Source of the DNA: Cyanobacteria bacterium OH_SFB_17
GTDB taxonomy: Bacteria > Cyanobacteriota > Vampirovibrionia > Gastranaerophilales > Gastranaerophilaceae
Length of the DNA stretch: 14,435 nt
Direction: 5' to 3'
Assembly (NCBI GenBank): GCA_023395735.1
Contig: JAEWYI010000083.1
Coordinates: 1 to 14,435, forward strand
Positions within the stretch are counted from its first letter, which is position 1. Each line of letters opens with the position of its first letter. The notes beneath the pieces are model-generated. The model ran no database searches, was not told where the DNA came from, and saw only the letters and a program-made list of their open reading frames with translations. Positions 14,393 through 14,435 of the stretch are shown here, piece by piece. The position numbers and the translations under genes are program-made.

Positions 14393-14435
14393 GTTTGGAG
14401 GTTTGGAAGTTTAGCCGCTTGGTAGCTTAGAAGCT
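14393..14435. repeat. Degenerate 8-bp tandem repeat, running off the right edge
   Basis: Five consecutive octamers (GTTTGGAG, GTTTGGAA, GTTTAGCC, GCTTGGTA, GCTTAGAA) and a partial GCT follow the pattern G-T/C-T-T-G/A-G-N-N without gaps. The tract continues beyond the window, so its total length is unknown. Confidence 0.7.

Overview
The window looks like chromosomal DNA from an AT-rich, Gram-negative-type (diderm) bacterium. The best guess is a gut Melainabacteria/Gastranaerophilales (non-photosynthetic Cyanobacteriota) genome. This rests on the combination of a Ycf45-like AAA-R3H protein, a DUF151 bifunctional-nuclease protein, a Skp/OmpH chaperone, a class II ribonucleotide reductase, strong GGAG-type ribosome binding sites and standard stop codons. 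It is inference from gene content and has not been tested phylogenetically.

Layout. Bases 1-606 hold the 3' part of a family 2 glycosyltransferase. Bases 700-1878 encode an unrecognised 392-residue protein. Bases 1965-2915 encode class II fructose-bisphosphate aldolase, closed by a strong terminator. On the minus strand follow a Skp/OmpH-like periplasmic protein (3023-3481) and a CatB/XAT-type hexapeptide acetyltransferase (3612-4384). The acetyltransferase start region contains a (GACA)n tetranucleotide tract that puts it out of frame in this copy. Bases 4490-5190 form a minus-strand tRNA region: a consensus promoter, tRNA-Cys(GCA), a 65-residue ORF, decayed tRNA-Val-like debris, tRNA-Val(GAC) and a terminator. 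Bases 5291-7276 encode a B12-dependent ribonucleotide reductase, which converges on a stand-alone CheR-like methyltransferase (7342-8109) across a shared palindromic terminator. A possible frameshifted micro-ORF (8312-8450) precedes the AAA-R3H ATPase (8425-10056). A UV-damage endonuclease (10136-11059) has a promoter placed so that its mRNA should be leaderless. It overlaps, tail to tail, an unknown 199-residue gene (11056-11655). An NfeD-SPFH membrane operon (13242-11822, minus), a small DUF1858 CxxC protein (13335-13535), an overlooked 59-residue ORF (13638-13817) and a DUF151 protein (13820-14329) complete the window. An 8-bp degenerate tandem repeat runs off the right edge.

How the genes relate. 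Most are single housekeeping units in alternating directions: glycolysis, dNTP synthesis, DNA repair, envelope biogenesis and tRNA supply. The only clear operon is nfeD-SPFH. The most notable object is the acetyltransferase with the tetranucleotide tract. It has an extended -10 promoter, a good ribosome binding site and an intact catalytic domain, but a repeat number that gives an 18-residue abortive peptide. Adding one unit or removing two would restore a protein of about 255 residues. This is the classic architecture of phase-variable surface-glycan modification genes.
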